Positions 32,713-42,894 of a DNA stretch of 64,000 nt are shown in pieces. The position numbers and the translations under genes were made by a program. Within the stretch, counting starts at the first letter, position 1. Each line of letters begins with the position of its first letter. The notes below the pieces were generated by a model. It was not told the DNA's origin and ran no database searches. It worked only from the letters and a program-made list of their open reading frames with translations. This DNA is from Agarophyton chilense (taxonomy: Eukaryota; Rhodophyta; Florideophyceae; Gracilariales; Gracilariaceae), in the NCBI GenBank assembly GCA_030374765.1, contig JARGXX010000080.1, positions 248,001-312,000 on the forward strand, given 5' to 3'.

Positions 32713-32864
32713 ATGTCAGCATTCGAGATTGCAAAAGCCTTCACCAAACCCATCAATGGCAAGCCCCATGTCACTGTGATCCCAGCAGACGTGGCAGAAG
32801 CCCGCGAACTGTTTATCGCTCTTTGCAAGCTACAGCGCATCCTTAAGTCTAAAGCTATCAAGGA
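32713..32864 (+). pseudogene. Copia-like integrase C-terminal segment, upstream half of the split
   Basis: The frame beginning MSAFEIAKAF runs to the element B insertion point. Removing B and one copy of the 5-bp target duplication rejoins this frame with the one at 42895 in phase. The segment corresponds to the post-core part of integrase in this lineage. Confidence 0.75.
32860..32864. other. Element B target-site duplication, left
   Basis: AAGGA directly precedes the LTR; its partner at 42895-42899 is AAGAA (4 of 5 match). Frame continuity of the interrupted gene supports it. Confidence 0.65.
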
Positions 32865-33580
32865 TGTAGTATTCTACTATGTCGGGGAATCCGATAGGTT
32901 GGTTTTTCGCGAAGTCGCGGTTGGAACTCATAAGTAAGTGTTATCATCAGCATTGTGGTATGAAGCGGCATCCCGCATAGGATGCCTAGAGGAAGAATGT
33001 CTTAGTGGAACACGTGGCCTCATGGGTCGAGTGGCTTACCACGGCGCGCGCATAGTTGCGATCCTTCCTAGGGGAATGCCATATTGGCAACGGCGCATGT
33101 AGTGGCGATCCACGTGGAGGGCTTTACTACCCTTTGTAGCTAGAAGTCCATTAGGGTCCATACCCATACAGTGGTTTGGCTAAGGGGCTGACCACTGGGT
33201 ATTATTTATATATTTATTTGGGCACTCACCCTGGTACACAGTATATAGTGTATCAGAGGCGAGCCCCGACTCCAAGTAAAGGAGACAACATGGGCATCAT
33301 GACTATTCTGTTCCTCGCTTAGGATTCCTTTACCGGAGATCCGGACGAGCTATAATAGATAGTCAGCCCCACACCACTTCATAAGCCGTCTCGTACCTAC
33401 GTTCCATCAACGTTTTACAGTTGAACTGTTCACCCTCGCTGGCGAGTAGTGGCCTTACACCCCACTTCCAGCTCGCTGGTGTTGTAGCTGTACCACCCCT
33501 TTTCCTTTGCCTCAAGCGACCCATCGGCAGTCCGAACGCTGTCGCAGGTGTCTGCTCTCTCCGTTAGAGCGGATACTACA
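32865..33580 (+). repeat. Element B 5' LTR
   Basis: 716 bp starting TGTAGTATTC and ending GGATACTACA. Matches 42180-42894 and element A 4840-5506. The 3' end is fixed by the primer binding site two bases later. Confidence 0.95.
33242..33248 (+). promoter_or_regulatory. Candidate TATA box in family 1 LTR
   Basis: TATATAG at this position is conserved in the 3' LTR (42556-42562) and in element A (around 5172-5178) within otherwise variable sequence, consistent with the U3 core promoter. The start site is not shown. Confidence 0.45.
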
Positions 33581-33582
33581 AG

Positions 33583-33600
33583 TGGTCTCCCGACTTAGAA
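33583..33600 (+). other. Element B primer binding site (putative)
   Basis: TGGTCTCCCGACTTAGAA, two bases after the LTR. Identical to A and D; the primer tRNA is not identified. Confidence 0.75.
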
Positions 33601-33796
33601 CCACTGTGGTCAGCTGCACTGAACAATTCGTTCCTGTAACGTGGAATCGATATCTATACTTGGAAGAAGTGGAATCACTAGAGTTATTGTTTATCGAACC
33701 ACCTCCGGCAATTGCGGAATTCATCGTGGTTGAAAACGTGGTCGAGAAGTCGAAGACACCGTTTGGTTCGCACCTGGACTCAGGTTTGGTCTAGGA

Positions 33797-35426
33797 TGCC
33801 GAAGACCCGAAGCCAGTCGAGTACTGGTCGCCCCGGTCCTGCGGGACCACCCTGGAAACCGAGGCTCGCCTCATCTGTTGAGGAAGCTCGTTCGAAGAAG
33901 TCGAAGTCACGACGTAAGAAGCGGAAGTCCGCACGTGATTCGAGTGATTAATCGTCAAGTACGGAGGGTTTCAGTTCCAGTACTGATGATTCTGATGATT
34001 CAGATACGTCAGATGACGACGACAGTGATGATGGTCATCGAAAGTCCCGATCTCGAAATAAGAACACGTCTTCGTGGTTAATGAGAAAAAAAGGCTCACC
34101 TTACAGAGAATTGAAGGTGCTCCCGTGCACGAATCCGCTTTATCGGAAGGTTCTGAATTACAGGTACTACCGTCTGAAGGTGAAGAGAAAGAAGTGCTCA
34201 GGACGTGAAATTGCGAAGGTGAAGGATCACATCAAACGATTGAAGATCGGCCTTAATGATTTAACATTTGATGGGAAAACCCCCATTCTCGTTATCGAGT
34301 TTCTCCCTCGATTCGTTGCTGAAGCAGACACTCTAGAGATGAGTGAAACACAGGCATTTGTGTCTTTACCACACTTCCTGAAAGGTTTTGCTTAAGAGCA
34401 ATATCGTTCCGTATGCGGATCATTGACAGCCGATGAAGGCGGCGTGACCTCATGGCCAGAGGTGGGGGAGTATTTGCTGCTCAGTTACGCGACTTCAAAC
34501 ACGATACGTCAGGCGATCCTGGACCTAAGGGATGTGACCCGAAAGCCTGAGGAGGGCGAAGCTGAGTACAGCTCAAGGCTTACCAAAGCTTCAGTCCGCT
34601 GTGGAAACGTCCACTCGACGGAGGACAAGATTACATTGTACATCGACGGGCTGGACCCGAGCATCAAGTCGTTGGTAGCTCGATATCGAGAGAAGCATGG
34701 AAGAGTCTCCTTTTTGGAGTTAGTTCAGTTTTCGAAAGCTGAAGGAGATGCGGCCAGAGCGCGTGGTAGCCCGCGTCGTTCAGTGGCTTTTGGAACCTCA
34801 ATGGGTAAAGATAAGATCTCCGCCAGAGTTAATCAGCGTAGAAAACTGCTACATCTGGAATCTCCAGTGCACTCACGATATTCGTCGTTGGCACCCAAAG
34901 GGAGTGACCCGCATGAGGAGGCGGTCCATTTAATGGAATATACGGACTCTTCTGTACCTACAGTGGATCTCCCACATTCGGAGTCTCAGGAAGAGGAAGC
35001 CCTAATGGCTATGAAGGGCCGTCATCCTATGTACCGTCCCTACATGGTGCCTCCACAAGGAGGTTTTAAGAACGGGAAACCTGGATGGGTGGATACTCGC
35101 ACGGCATACCGTTCACAACCTATGTTGACCAACCGTCGTGACGCTTTGTTATGATATCATGTTATGGAAAACACCATTTGAGTGCAGAATGCACGCTTCC
35201 TGCAAAGGATCTGAGTCGTATCATGACGAATTATGAAGAACTCTCAGAAGAGGAAAGGAGCCGCGTACCGGCAGGCATGTATTGGAAAGCCAAAAGTTGG
35301 TGTTCTCAGACACCAATGCGCCGGACGGACAAGCAGGGTGCTCAGAATGCTGAAGTGTTACCACCCGGAACCCCGGTAGGAAGAGGCGCCTTTGAGGCGA
35401 ATAAGCCGGTGCAACCGGAAAACTAA
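33797..35426 (+). pseudogene. Element B gag, internally deleted and with stops
   Basis: Starts at ATG 33797 (MPKTRSQSS). Shares with A the Pro-rich N-terminus, Ser/Asp tract, basic capsid-like part (PYRELKVLPCTNPLYRK) and the knuckle SCYGKHHLSAEC near 35157. It lacks ~520 bp encoding the coiled coil: sequence jumps from SSVE to EARSKK. Stops interrupt at about 33949, 34393 and 35152. The middle region (34423-35154) contains the stretch LLLSYATSNTIRQAI and CGNVHSTEDKITLYIDGL typical of Gag capsid C-terminal parts. Confidence 0.85.
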
Positions 35427-35881
35427 GTGAGTGAGCCCCTAGGGGGTCGGCACTAGTCGATCCCGTAGTGCTTACCAGGGAGAGCTTGCCTCCCTGCTCC
35501 CGCGCTTGGAAGCCCAAGATTCTCTTGAGGCCTCCCAAATTTCCGCCGTACAGAATCAATCCGCCGGACGGAAAGCGAGTACAGTTTCACTGTGAGTTAC
35601 ATCGTCCTTGGAGACGTTATACTTTTCTGTCAAAACTGGAAAGTTATCTCATGGTAGTGTCTAAAAGAAACTATAGGGTCTACGCCGACATCGGCTCTGA
35701 CAGGAATCTGTTATCTCGGCGATTGACTATCCTGGACACAGGTGCTGGTCCGAACTTTATATGGGAATCGGAGCTCGCTCTTGCTGACTTAGAACGCGTC
35801 GTTGCCCCGCAGCACCTCCACTTCCACCATCTATGGAATACGGGAAATCCCGAGGACGTGTCTCGCCGAGGATTCGAGTAG
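35427..35881 (+). pseudogene. Element B protease remnant
   Basis: The active-site strand LDTGAGPNFI is present near 35733, but about 250 bp of the protease core found in A is missing; the junction at about 35800 has only two or so bases of shared sequence and shifts the frame. The protease cannot be functional. Confidence 0.85.
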
Positions 35882-36049
35882 CGAAGAGTGCCATGCTGAA
35901 GGCGCAAACCCAAACTTGGGTTTAAATAAGAACAGAACGACACGGAATCGTGGTAATTCAACCGAATACTCGGATATAAGAATCCCGTGGGTTGCAAGTC
36001 GCTAACGGCATTGTTCAGGTTGATCCTGGTAGCCCCTTTTGGATACTAG

Positions 36050-37968
36050 TGAGTAACTTCACCGATAACGATTATCAGATACCGAAGAATCAGGGTGTTG
36101 CAACAGCTTTGCCTTATCCCACAGTGGTGGTCCCTACTCATATTTCTACTGCAGTAGTATTGGGATTAACCCATGTCGGTGACACAGACGAAGAACTGCA
36201 AACTCCGTCTGGAGATCAATTGCAAACGGCAAAAGGATCCAGAGAGCCTGGTCGATGAGCTAGACTTAGCACATGAGTCGGAACACTACAGAACGAAGAT
36301 CAGGTCTATTCTGAAGAAGTACACATCCATGTAAAGTGGAAAACTAGGAGAGATCTCCGCTACGGAACACCACATTGATTTGGTCCCAGGGTCACGACCC
36401 ATCTCCCAACCACCCTATACAGCGGGACAGCGAACTCTCCAAATCGAGGAGGAGAATGTCAGCAAAATGCTGGAAGAAGGAGTAATCGAAGCAGCTCAAT
36501 CTGCTTGGGCCTCACCAGTGGTGCTGGTTCCAAAACCTGATGGTTCTTTACGATTCTGTATCGATTATCAAAAACTGAACGCAGTTACAGTTCGGGATAC
36601 ATAACCGTTGCCTCGAATGGACGAATGTATTGACAGCTTAGGAGAAGCGAACGTGTTCACCACGCTGGACGCCAACTCTGGCTATTGGCAGGTGCCTGTA
36701 GCGGAAGAAAAACAAGACAAAACCGCATTTGCGTGTCACGCCGGTCTCTACCGTTTCAAAAGGATGCCCTTTGGCTTAACGAATGCACCGGCTACTTTCC
36801 AGCGTACTCTGGACACCTTTCTCTCAAGATACAAGTTGAAGACTTGTTTAGTCTATTTGGACGATGTGATCATCTTTTCCCAGGATGTGGAAAGCCATTT
36901 ACGGCATGTCGAGGAGATTCTCAAAGCACCACAGAGCGCAGGTATCACCTTGAAGTTCAAGAAATTCGAATGGTTCGCTGGCACCGTCCGGTACTTAGGA
37001 CATGTGATCAAGCCAGGACAGCTTGCCTTTCAAGAGAAACAAACAGCGGCTCTCCGCGAAGTACAACCTCCGTCGACACAGAAACAATTGCGTTCTTTCC
37101 TCGGCTTGTGCAACATCTACCGACGATTCGTGCCGCGACACTCGCATATAGCGGCACCGCTCAACGCAAAGCTGCGTAAAGAACAACCAATACAGCTGGA
37201 ACAATTCAGACAAGCTGAAGTGGAAGCGTTCGGCACGCTGAAGACAAAGATTATTACAGCCCCAGTCTTGGCGCTGCCCATCCCCAACCTGCCATACTCA
37301 GTGGATACCGACTCTAGCGAGTACCAAGTGGGGTGTGCCAGTTTTCAAAGACACCCTGATGGTGAACGCAAACCCATTGGTTACTGGTCAAGATCGCTGA
37401 ACGCAGCTGAGAAGAAGTATTCAGTTTCAGAAAATGAATGCCTTGCAGTAGTTTGGGCTCTAACCACATTGCGACCGTATCTCCAAGGAGAACGTTTTAC
37501 CGTCAACACGTATCATTCGTCTCTACGATGATTACTGTCCATTACAGACCCGTCTGGTCGTCTCACACGATGGCGATTACGCCTTTCTGAATTCGACTTC
37601 GAAGTGAATTATAAGAAAGGATTGGCCAATGTCCAAGCTGACGCGCTATCGCGACTCAAAACACTGGGCGAAACCCAAGGCGAAATCGATGAAGAGATAC
37701 CTTGCTTCTACATGGAGACACATTCACCATCTTTTGAAGAAGAGGAACAAGAGACCCTCAATGATTATTCGGATGCAGACCCGTTCCTTGCATCAGCAGA
37801 CACTGAACCTTCAGTTCAACTCGAGCGAATCTCGTGCAATGAGCTCCTCAATGAGCGACACGTCGATACGTTTTGTGCGTCGATACGCTCTCGTCTTAAC
37901 GGGGGCGAAGGAGCTTCCCTTTTCACTCGATTCACGAGGAATACTGTGAAGACATGTCGAAAAACATG
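36050..37968 (+). pseudogene. Element B reverse transcriptase and RNase H
   Basis: RT motifs: SPVVLVPKPDGSLRFCIDYQ, TTLDANSGYWQ, FKRMPFGLTNAPATFQ, catalytic YLDD at about 36854-36865, YLGHVI, LRSFLGLCNIYRRFV. RNase H follows (YSVDTDSSEY, YWSRSLNAAEKKYS, NECLAVVWAL) and ends at QADALSRL near 37640, with an acidic linker to integrase. TAA at 36602-36604 replaces the Tyr of DTYPLPR, and TGA at about 37529 cuts RNase H. A single ~307-codon frame (36608-37531) keeps all RT catalytic residues. Confidence 0.93.
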
Positions 37969-37976
37969 ATCAAATC

Positions 37977-39272
37977 GTGATTCCACACGTCTTCAAGAGT
38001 CGAGTACTGCATCTTGCACACTACAGCAGGCTGTCTTGTCATCCAGGAGGAACAAAGTTGTTCATGACTCTAAGAAGAGATTTTTACTGGCCTACTTTAG
38101 CAATGGACTGCCATGCTACAGTGAGGTTGTGTACAACATGTGCGAACAATCGCGTGAAGCTTTACAGGAAGCGGAAACCGATGACGTTATTCAAGGCGAA
38201 AGCGCCCTTACAATACGTCAGTATCGACATCCTAGGGGAATTGATTCGCTCAAAGCGAGGTTATCGCTACCTATTGGTAATCACCGACCGCTTCTCGAAG
38301 CTAGTGCGGATTGTGCCGCTGAAGCGGATAACCATAACCGTAATCGCACAGGCGTTTATCAAACACTGGGTATTTATATACGGACCACCAGAAGTTCTGT
38401 TATCAGATAATGGGAAGCAATTCGTTGCGAAGTTCTTTCAGAATGTTTGCCGCATTATGGGCATTCGAAACGTGTTCACCACGACCTATCATCCGCAATG
38501 CAACGGTCAGGTGGAGCGTTTCAACCGCATGCTGATAGCAGCATTACGACACTACATCGCGGACCCCCCGAAAGAATGGGACGTGTTTACAGATACTCTG
38601 TGCTACGCGTACAATACGCAAGTGCATACCTCCACAAAGACGGCACCGTTCGACCTCGTGCTCTCACGCAACCCCCCGGCTTTACCGGTTGCGCTCGACG
38701 ACGAGACAGAATTGGACGCGCCGACCCCGGCTAAGTACCATCTGAAATGGAGGAATGACCTGAAGGCCAGAGCCGAAGAAGCCGCTAAGGAGTTATCAAA
38801 GACGCAAGCTCGCTATAAGCGAAACTATTACGACAGAAGGCGAAAAGGAAATCCGGCAATCCGAGTAGGAGGTCACGTCTTCGTGCGAGTCGAAAGACCT
38901 GACAAACAGAAAGAATCGCGTCATAAGTTGTTGCCAATAGCGGCTGGACTCTTCAAAGTGGTGGACCTTGATGAAGACACAGTGGTCATCAAGACAGGTG
39001 AGGACGTTGAACGTGTATCGCACGATCGCGTTGAAGTCGCGCCTGACCCGCAAGTGAAAGTCCAGGTATCTGATAGAACTAAGGAGGCAAGGGCGATGGA
39101 AAGTCAAGGCAAAAGCCCAAGTGACTCTGGGGAGAGTGAACCGCCACCAATGGCTCGAATGGAGGAGGAAGCTCCTGATCTCCCACCGCCGGCGGTTGCG
39201 TACGCCAATCACGGACAGCTTCCGAAATATCGGGATATGCCCCGTGGCACGCACACACCCGTAAATACATAA
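37977..39272 (+). pseudogene. Element B integrase
   Basis: 431 open codons. HHCC zinc-binding domain: HLAHYSRLSCHPG and CTTCANN. Catalytic core: SIDILGELIRSKRGYRYLLV (first Asp), LLSDNGKQFVAKFF (second Asp), TTTYHPQCNGQVERFNR (Glu). Then AYNTQVHTSTKTAPFDLVLS, and a C-terminal barrel with HKLLPIAAGLFKVV. All three catalytic acids look present. A single TAA at 39270-39272 separates it, in frame, from the chromodomain segment. Confidence 0.93.
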
Positions 39273-39995
39273 ATGGGACCTGAAAGAAGGAAAGATGTTT
39301 CGGAATTTGGCCCCAAGGACTTGGAAACGAGTGCACGCGAAAACGCGCCTTTGCCGCTTCAGGCTGAACCGTCAGGTGAAGCGCCACTCGCTGTTCCGCC
39401 GATATCGGCTCCCATCCCTCGTGGGAAGGAAGAAGAAGAGGTATCGCCTCCTGTCGTGGTGCAAGCACCATCATCCACTGAACAGCGGTCAGAATCGGAT
39501 AAACCGAAGGAAGTTCACCCACGAATGGAATTGAGAAGTAGCAAGAAGTACGCTTCTATGGAACCTGGAAAACAGGATAGCTCTTTATCTGAGAAAGGTT
39601 TTCAAGGAATGAGTACACTGCCCCTGCCGGCAGAACGACAGTTAGTCGACGAGCTAACGCTTAGCGACGCTGAGACTGCTAACAAAGAGACGCTTGGGTC
39701 AGCCCTAAGGAATTTCAAACCTGATAACCGGAGTCTCGCGCCAACAGCAAAAGCATTGGGAAACGCCCAGGAATATGTTATGGATCGCATATGTGAATAT
39801 GGCGAGCATGAAGATACTGGAGAATTACTGTATCGAGTCCGTTGGTACGGTTTTCCTCCGGAAACGGATACGTGGGAACCTATACCTCATATCCCCCGTT
39901 CGCAACTCGTGCGATATCATCGACGCATGCGATTACCACTCCCCAGGGGGATCGACTTTTCGATAGTCGGGCTCATGGGCACATCCCATTTCTAA
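39273..39995 (+). pseudogene. Element B pol C-terminus with chromodomain
   Basis: 240 codons in frame with the integrase. A ~170-residue acidic, Pro/Ser-rich linker is followed by a chromodomain: EYVMDRICEY, LLYRVRWYGF, PETDTWEP, SQLVRYHRR. The aromatic cage positions (Y, W, W/F) are recognisable. Pol ends with the TAA at 39993-39995, 330 bp before the stop of the convergent antisense ORF. Confidence 0.92.
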
Positions 39996-40109
39996 GTATG
40001 GGCTACGAAGGTAGTAAAAACTCGAAAGGCGAGAAGAAAACAAGAAATCATGAACAGGAAACGTGAAGACACGCAAGCAAAGGACATTTACTGATTATCA
40101 CCTAGTACA

Positions 40110-40215
40110 AACTCGAGAAGCGAGAGGAAGGATTGAAGAACTCGAGAAGCGAAAAGAAGGATTGAAGAACTCGAGAAGCGAGAAGAAGAAGTTGAGAACT
40201 CGAGAAGCGAGAAGA
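40110..40215. repeat. 29-bp tandem repeat downstream of element B pol
   Basis: Three to four imperfect copies of ACTCGAGAAGCGAGAAG plus a GGATTGAAGA spacer; the last copies are shortened. A related half unit lies at about 40019. It sits between the stops of pol and the antisense ORF, so it could act in 3' processing for either transcript; that is speculation. Confidence 0.8.
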
Positions 40216-40325
40216 GATGAAGACTAGAAGATAGGAAGGGAACGTGAAGACACGAAGTCACCGGAGTTTTATTGATATCAAGATACCACCGCAAGGGTGT
40301 TGACTAAGAGTCTTTTCTAGGATCA

Positions 40326-42155
40326 TCAAAGAGACGTGGGATCACGCAGGTTTGCAAGAAGCTGTGCGCGATCACCCTCAACTTGGTCCACGGGAAAGCC
40401 TGCATCTAAGAGGAACTGCCTCAGCGGATCCAAGCTTGGATCTTCGACTGGCACTTCACTTGGTTGTTTGGTAAACCCATGAAAGTATTCTTGAGCAACT
40501 CCCGCCGCTGCGGATTGATCGACGAAAGTCGCTACGCCTGCCAGCTCTGGCTCGTCCTCGTAACCGAGTTCAGCCTCAGCTCCCGGCGCTTCCTCATACG
40601 GTTCCTCTCCGTTCTTGGATGGAGTAGCATCGTACACATATCCAGTAAGCTGGTTCGGTGGCATGTCACGCGGGTTCTCCCGAAGAAAGCAAGCCTGCTC
40701 GGAGGTGATCAACTGGCGCGTCCAGGGGTCGTACCAAACGAAATCTCCAGCACCTGCTGTTCGTCCAGGAGAATGGTCGTGGTGTCTTGCACGGGTTCCG
40801 CGAGCGGATTGATAAGCTGGCACTCCAGATCAATCGACACTGTCGATCAAATCCACAAGATGGAGGAAGTCGGCATGGTTCGCACGGGATCCCAGGACAA
40901 GGGAAAGATCGAGTTCTTTCGCATACTTTCGCGCTGTGGGCGACATGTACCAAACTCTAAAGGTATCATAAGCATCCCACAGGAGGAAGACGGCCATCTT
41001 GGCGATAAACTCGGTATAAACCACCGTCCAATATCCCGAGAACGGGTCGTTAACCAACGCGGACCCGATGTAGGAGATCGCCGGTGGGAGCTCCACAGGG
41101 CAACCACGAGAACTCTCGATCGCCGCCCAATGCTCCGGAATACCGATGTAGCGCCCGAAGCGCGCGTTCCGCCGGATGCGGTCAATCCCGATCATTTGAT
41201 ACGGCACCAAATAGACCAAACGTGATCGAGTACGACGTTCCCAACGGGGATAATCCCAATAGGGAATGTCACGCTTTCGAAGGAAGCGGAACTCCGCACG
41301 GAGAAGAGGTTGCTGAAAGCAGAGAGCTGCATCACGCACACCGCGCACACCGCGGCAACCGCTAACATCGACTTCAACGAGTGTCTCGATATACGAGTAA
41401 CCTTCACCGTCGGTACGGGCTTTCCAGGTATCTAGTTCCCAGTCCTGCGGGAGGAGAACCGTACTGATGAATCGGTGAAGACGCTGGTAAATCAGCTTGG
41501 TGAACCGCGTACAGGCTTCAGACAAGGTTTCCGTTGAATATCGCGCAATCGCGTTTTCTGGCAAAGAAATATGGCTTACCCAGTCGTCGCCATAAACCTA
41601 GTGTTCCGTAATACCGTCAGGGAAGTACCCAACGTGTACATACTGTTGTATCAACGCGTCATCGCGGATAGTAACTGGATCAAACCAGGGCGCTTGCGCG
41701 AAGAAAAGTTCAATGTTGTCGAGAGGATCTCGTCAATAGAAATCCGCAGGGTGCGAGTAGCTCCGCTGAGCACGGCGAGAAGGAGCTCGAATCACACCCG
41801 CAGAGGCGACTTAAGCCGCGTTCGGCATCGGGGCCACGGTTGGCTGAGGTAACGGTACCGACCGGAATCCGGTGTACGGTGTGGGGACCGAACGCTATGG
41901 ACCGAGTAGGGCAGTAGGCTGCGACGCATAACCAACAGTGTTGGACGGAGCCCCAGAAGGCACATCCTCAGAGGAGGGCTGGAACGGGTTGGATCCGGCG
42001 TTCGGATCCATCGCGAGAGATCGAGCTGAAGAGCGGTGAGGAACAGAATGCTGTTGAGAACTGTAAGAGTTGGTCGGGCGTCGAGGAATTCGTGATGAAG
42101 ATGAGTACCCGAAACACCGTTCCGACTGCGTATAAACGCTTCTTGCGTCCCCCAT
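40326..42155 (-). pseudogene. Antisense accessory ORF of element B (609 codons with five in-frame stops)
   Basis: On the strand opposite gag-pol an ATG at 42155 (MGDARSVYTQ), only 24 bp inside the 3' LTR, opens one frame that continues to a TGA at 40326-40328. It is interrupted only by stops at 41895, 41811, 41733, 41598 and 40830 (TAG, TAA, TGA, TAG, TGA) and by no frameshift. The N-terminal ~100 residues are Ser/Pro/Gln-rich; the middle is rich in Arg, Trp and Tyr (DIPYWDYPRWERRTRSR, RFGRYIGIPEHW) with a 244-codon uninterrupted block; the C-terminus is acidic (EEPYEEAPGAEAELGYEDE). No family is recognised. The open length and frame conservation argue that it was a real protein. Confidence 0.7.
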
Positions 42156-42170
42156 GGTTCGCGCTTAACT

Positions 42171-42179
42171 AGAGGGGTG
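42171..42179 (+). other. Element B polypurine tract (putative)
   Basis: AGAGGGGTG abuts the 3' LTR, the expected plus-strand primer position. It is short and ends with a T/G pair, so the exact tract is approximate. Confidence 0.55.
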
Positions 42180-42894
42180 TGTAGTATTCTACTATGTCGG
42201 GGAATTTGATGGGTTGGTTTTTCGTGAAGTCGCGGTTGGAACGCATAAGTGAGTGTTATCATTAGCATTGTGATATGAAGCGGTATCCCGCATAGGATGC
42301 CTAGAGGCAGAATGTCTTAGTGGAACACGTGGCCTCATGGGTCGAGTGGCTTACTACGGCGCGCGCATAGTTGCGACCCTTCCTAGGGGAATGCCATATT
42401 GGCAACGGCGCATGTAGTGGCGATCCTCGTGGAGGGCTGTACTACCCTTTGTAGCTAGAAGTCCATTAGGGACCATACCCATGCAGTGGTTTGGCTAAGT
42501 GGCTGACCACTGGGTATTATTTACGTATTATTTGGGCACTCACCCTGGCACACAGTATATAGTGTACCAGAGGTGAGCGCCGACTCCAAGTAAAGGGGAC
42601 AACAAGGGCATCATGACTATTCTGTTCCTCGCTTAGGATTCCTTTACCGGAGATCCGGACGAGCTATAATAGATAATCAGCCCCACACCACTTCATAAGC
42701 CGTCTCGTACCTACGTTCCATCAACGTTTTACAGTTGAACTGTTCACCCTCGCTGGCGAGTAGTGGCCTTACACCCCACTTCCAGCTCGCTGGTGCTGTA
42801 GCTGTATCACCCCTTTTCCTTTGCCTCAAGCGACCCATCGGCAGTCCGAACGCTGTCGCAGGTGTCTGTTCTCTCCGTTAGAGCGGATACTCCA
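42180..42894 (+). repeat. Element B 3' LTR
   Basis: 715 bp, TGTAGTATTC to GGATACTCCA. About 25 differences from the 5' LTR, mostly transitions, plus a small length change in the AT-rich stretch near 42525. Confidence 0.95.

Larger units (their letters stand above)
30620..32864 (+). pseudogene. Older copia-like element: gag, protease remnant and integrase (left part)
   Basis: A gag frame starts at ATG 30620 (MSQVPASSSG); broken capsid sequence follows and then a zinc-knuckle-like CDICGKFRHWKRNHN near 31385. A short protease remnant spans 31560-31850. From 31852 an integrase is readable: HTNVCGHARFSDLKL..RSKLWNC (HHCC-like region), SLNTAFNDVVCIYQLFLDQI (first catalytic position, now Y), SCYSTAHVVKSPSMQEAVTGFE, then a C-terminal part to 32864. 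Element B interrupts it and the frame resumes at 42895. Confidence 0.8.
32865..42894 (+). mobile_element. Element B: complete Ty3/gypsy chromodomain retrotransposon (family 1) with antisense ORF
   Basis: 10.0 kb bounded by two ~715-bp LTRs. Internal order: primer binding site, gag, protease remnant, RT, RNase H, integrase, chromodomain, tandem repeat, antisense ORF, purine tract. Flanks carry AAGGA on the left and AAGAA on the right, a target duplication with one change. The LTRs differ at roughly 25 sites, so the insertion is not recent. Premature stops and two internal deletions relative to A make it non-autonomous. Confidence 0.95.

Noticed and set aside
33507-33794. 95-codon plus-strand frame at the start of element B
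   Set aside because: It begins inside the LTR and runs through the primer binding site; the ATG at 33797 with gag-like sequence is the better gag start.
40464-41225. 253-codon plus-strand frame overlapping the antisense ORF of element B
   Set aside because: It lies in sense with the element but has no motif, ends without relation to pol, and the opposite frame is longer once stops are allowed and has coherent N- and C-termini.
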